A stretch of DNA of 5,642 bases from the NCBI GenBank assembly GCA_031277445.1, contig JAITMH010000149.1, positions 1-5,642 of the forward strand, given 5' to 3'. This DNA comes from Burkholderiales bacterium. Lineage in GTDB: Bacteria; Pseudomonadota; Gammaproteobacteria; Burkholderiales; Casimicrobiaceae. Both the position numbers and the translations under genes were made by a program. The notes beneath the pieces are model-generated. The model was not told the origin of the DNA. It ran no database searches and worked only from the letters and a program-made list of their open reading frames with translations. This document shows positions 5,481 to 5,642 of the stretch, in pieces (position 1 is the first letter of the stretch; every line of letters begins with the position of its first letter).

Positions 5481-5642
5481 TAGGCCGTTTCATCACCCGT
5501 TTTTTGCCGCAGCGTTTCAAAAAAGCGCCGCGCATTTACACCGCCGCCCAGCACAATATTCGCGCCGACGCCATCGACGAAGCCGCGCTGATTGTCGTGC
5601 GCCGCCTGCAAAGCGCCGGGTTTCAGGCGTTCATCGTCGGCG
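5477..5642 (+). CDS. pcnB: Poly(A) polymerase I, N-terminal fragment
   Basis: PcnB adds poly(A) tails to RNA 3' ends and promotes their decay. Only the first 55 codons are present before the window ends. They read as a basic N-terminus ([20 protein letters not shown]), then [22 protein letters not shown] and AGFQAFIVG. The latter matches the region in E. coli PcnB just before the nucleotidyltransferase motif (GG-x-VRD). That helix-then-(W/F)(L/I)VGG pattern is shared by PcnB and CCA-adding enzymes. The basic leader and the [10 protein letters not shown] segment, similar to the EQHAISRKDIS segment of PcnB, favour PcnB. The ATG overlaps the rluE stop as ATGA, suggesting translational coupling; no strong ribosome binding site is seen. 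A promoter at 5371-5397 probably also drives it. The catalytic carboxylates lie outside the window. Confidence 0.8.
   Translation, partial: MIGRFITRFLPQRFKKAPRIYTAAQHNIRADAIDEAALIVVRRLQSAGFQAFIVG

Overview
The window is about 5.6 kb of moderately GC-rich bacterial chromosome. It carries housekeeping genes with compact proteobacterial architecture. The proteins point to Proteobacteria, most likely Betaproteobacteria or a close gammaproteobacterial relative: an E. coli-type homodimeric isocitrate dehydrogenase, an RluE-type pseudouridine synthase divergent from icd, and a PcnB-type poly(A) polymerase. The long-form LeuA and the abundance of short dispersed palindromes fit this. I cannot name a genus from the sequence alone.

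Layout, left to right. Bases 1-153 hold an unassigned edge fragment (1-60) and a cluster of GC-rich palindromes just past the leuA stop. leuA (2-isopropylmalate synthase) lies on the minus strand at 154-1872. The 280 bases between leuA and pgsA are the most informative non-coding stretch. On the minus strand they read as a promoter, a 35-codon leader peptide with a dense run of leucine codons (including LLGGLLLLRL), hairpins, and a hairpin followed by a U-run just before leuA. This is the layout expected of leucine-responsive transcription attenuation. pgsA (phosphatidylglycerophosphate synthase) is at 2152-2730, minus strand.

Bases 2731-3455 contain no convincing gene. They are a mosaic of at least six kinds of short palindromic or inverted repeat. 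These include an IS200/IS605-like end hairpin, a MITE-like inverted-repeat element (3168-3372), and a degenerate 7-bp tandem array split by a hairpin of the same family found downstream of leuA. icd (isocitrate dehydrogenase) occupies 3456-4712, minus strand. A ~125-bp divergent spacer separates it from an rluE-like gene on the plus strand (4839-5480). The rluE-like gene overlaps the start of pcnB (5477 to the window edge) by 4 bp, and a good sigma70-type promoter for pcnB sits inside the 3' end of the rluE-like gene.

The genes do not form one pathway: leucine biosynthesis, phospholipid synthesis, the TCA cycle, rRNA modification and RNA polyadenylation are neighbours by position. The clearest regulatory unit is the leader peptide with its attenuator acting on leuA. 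The most unusual unit is the repeat-packed spacer between pgsA and icd.
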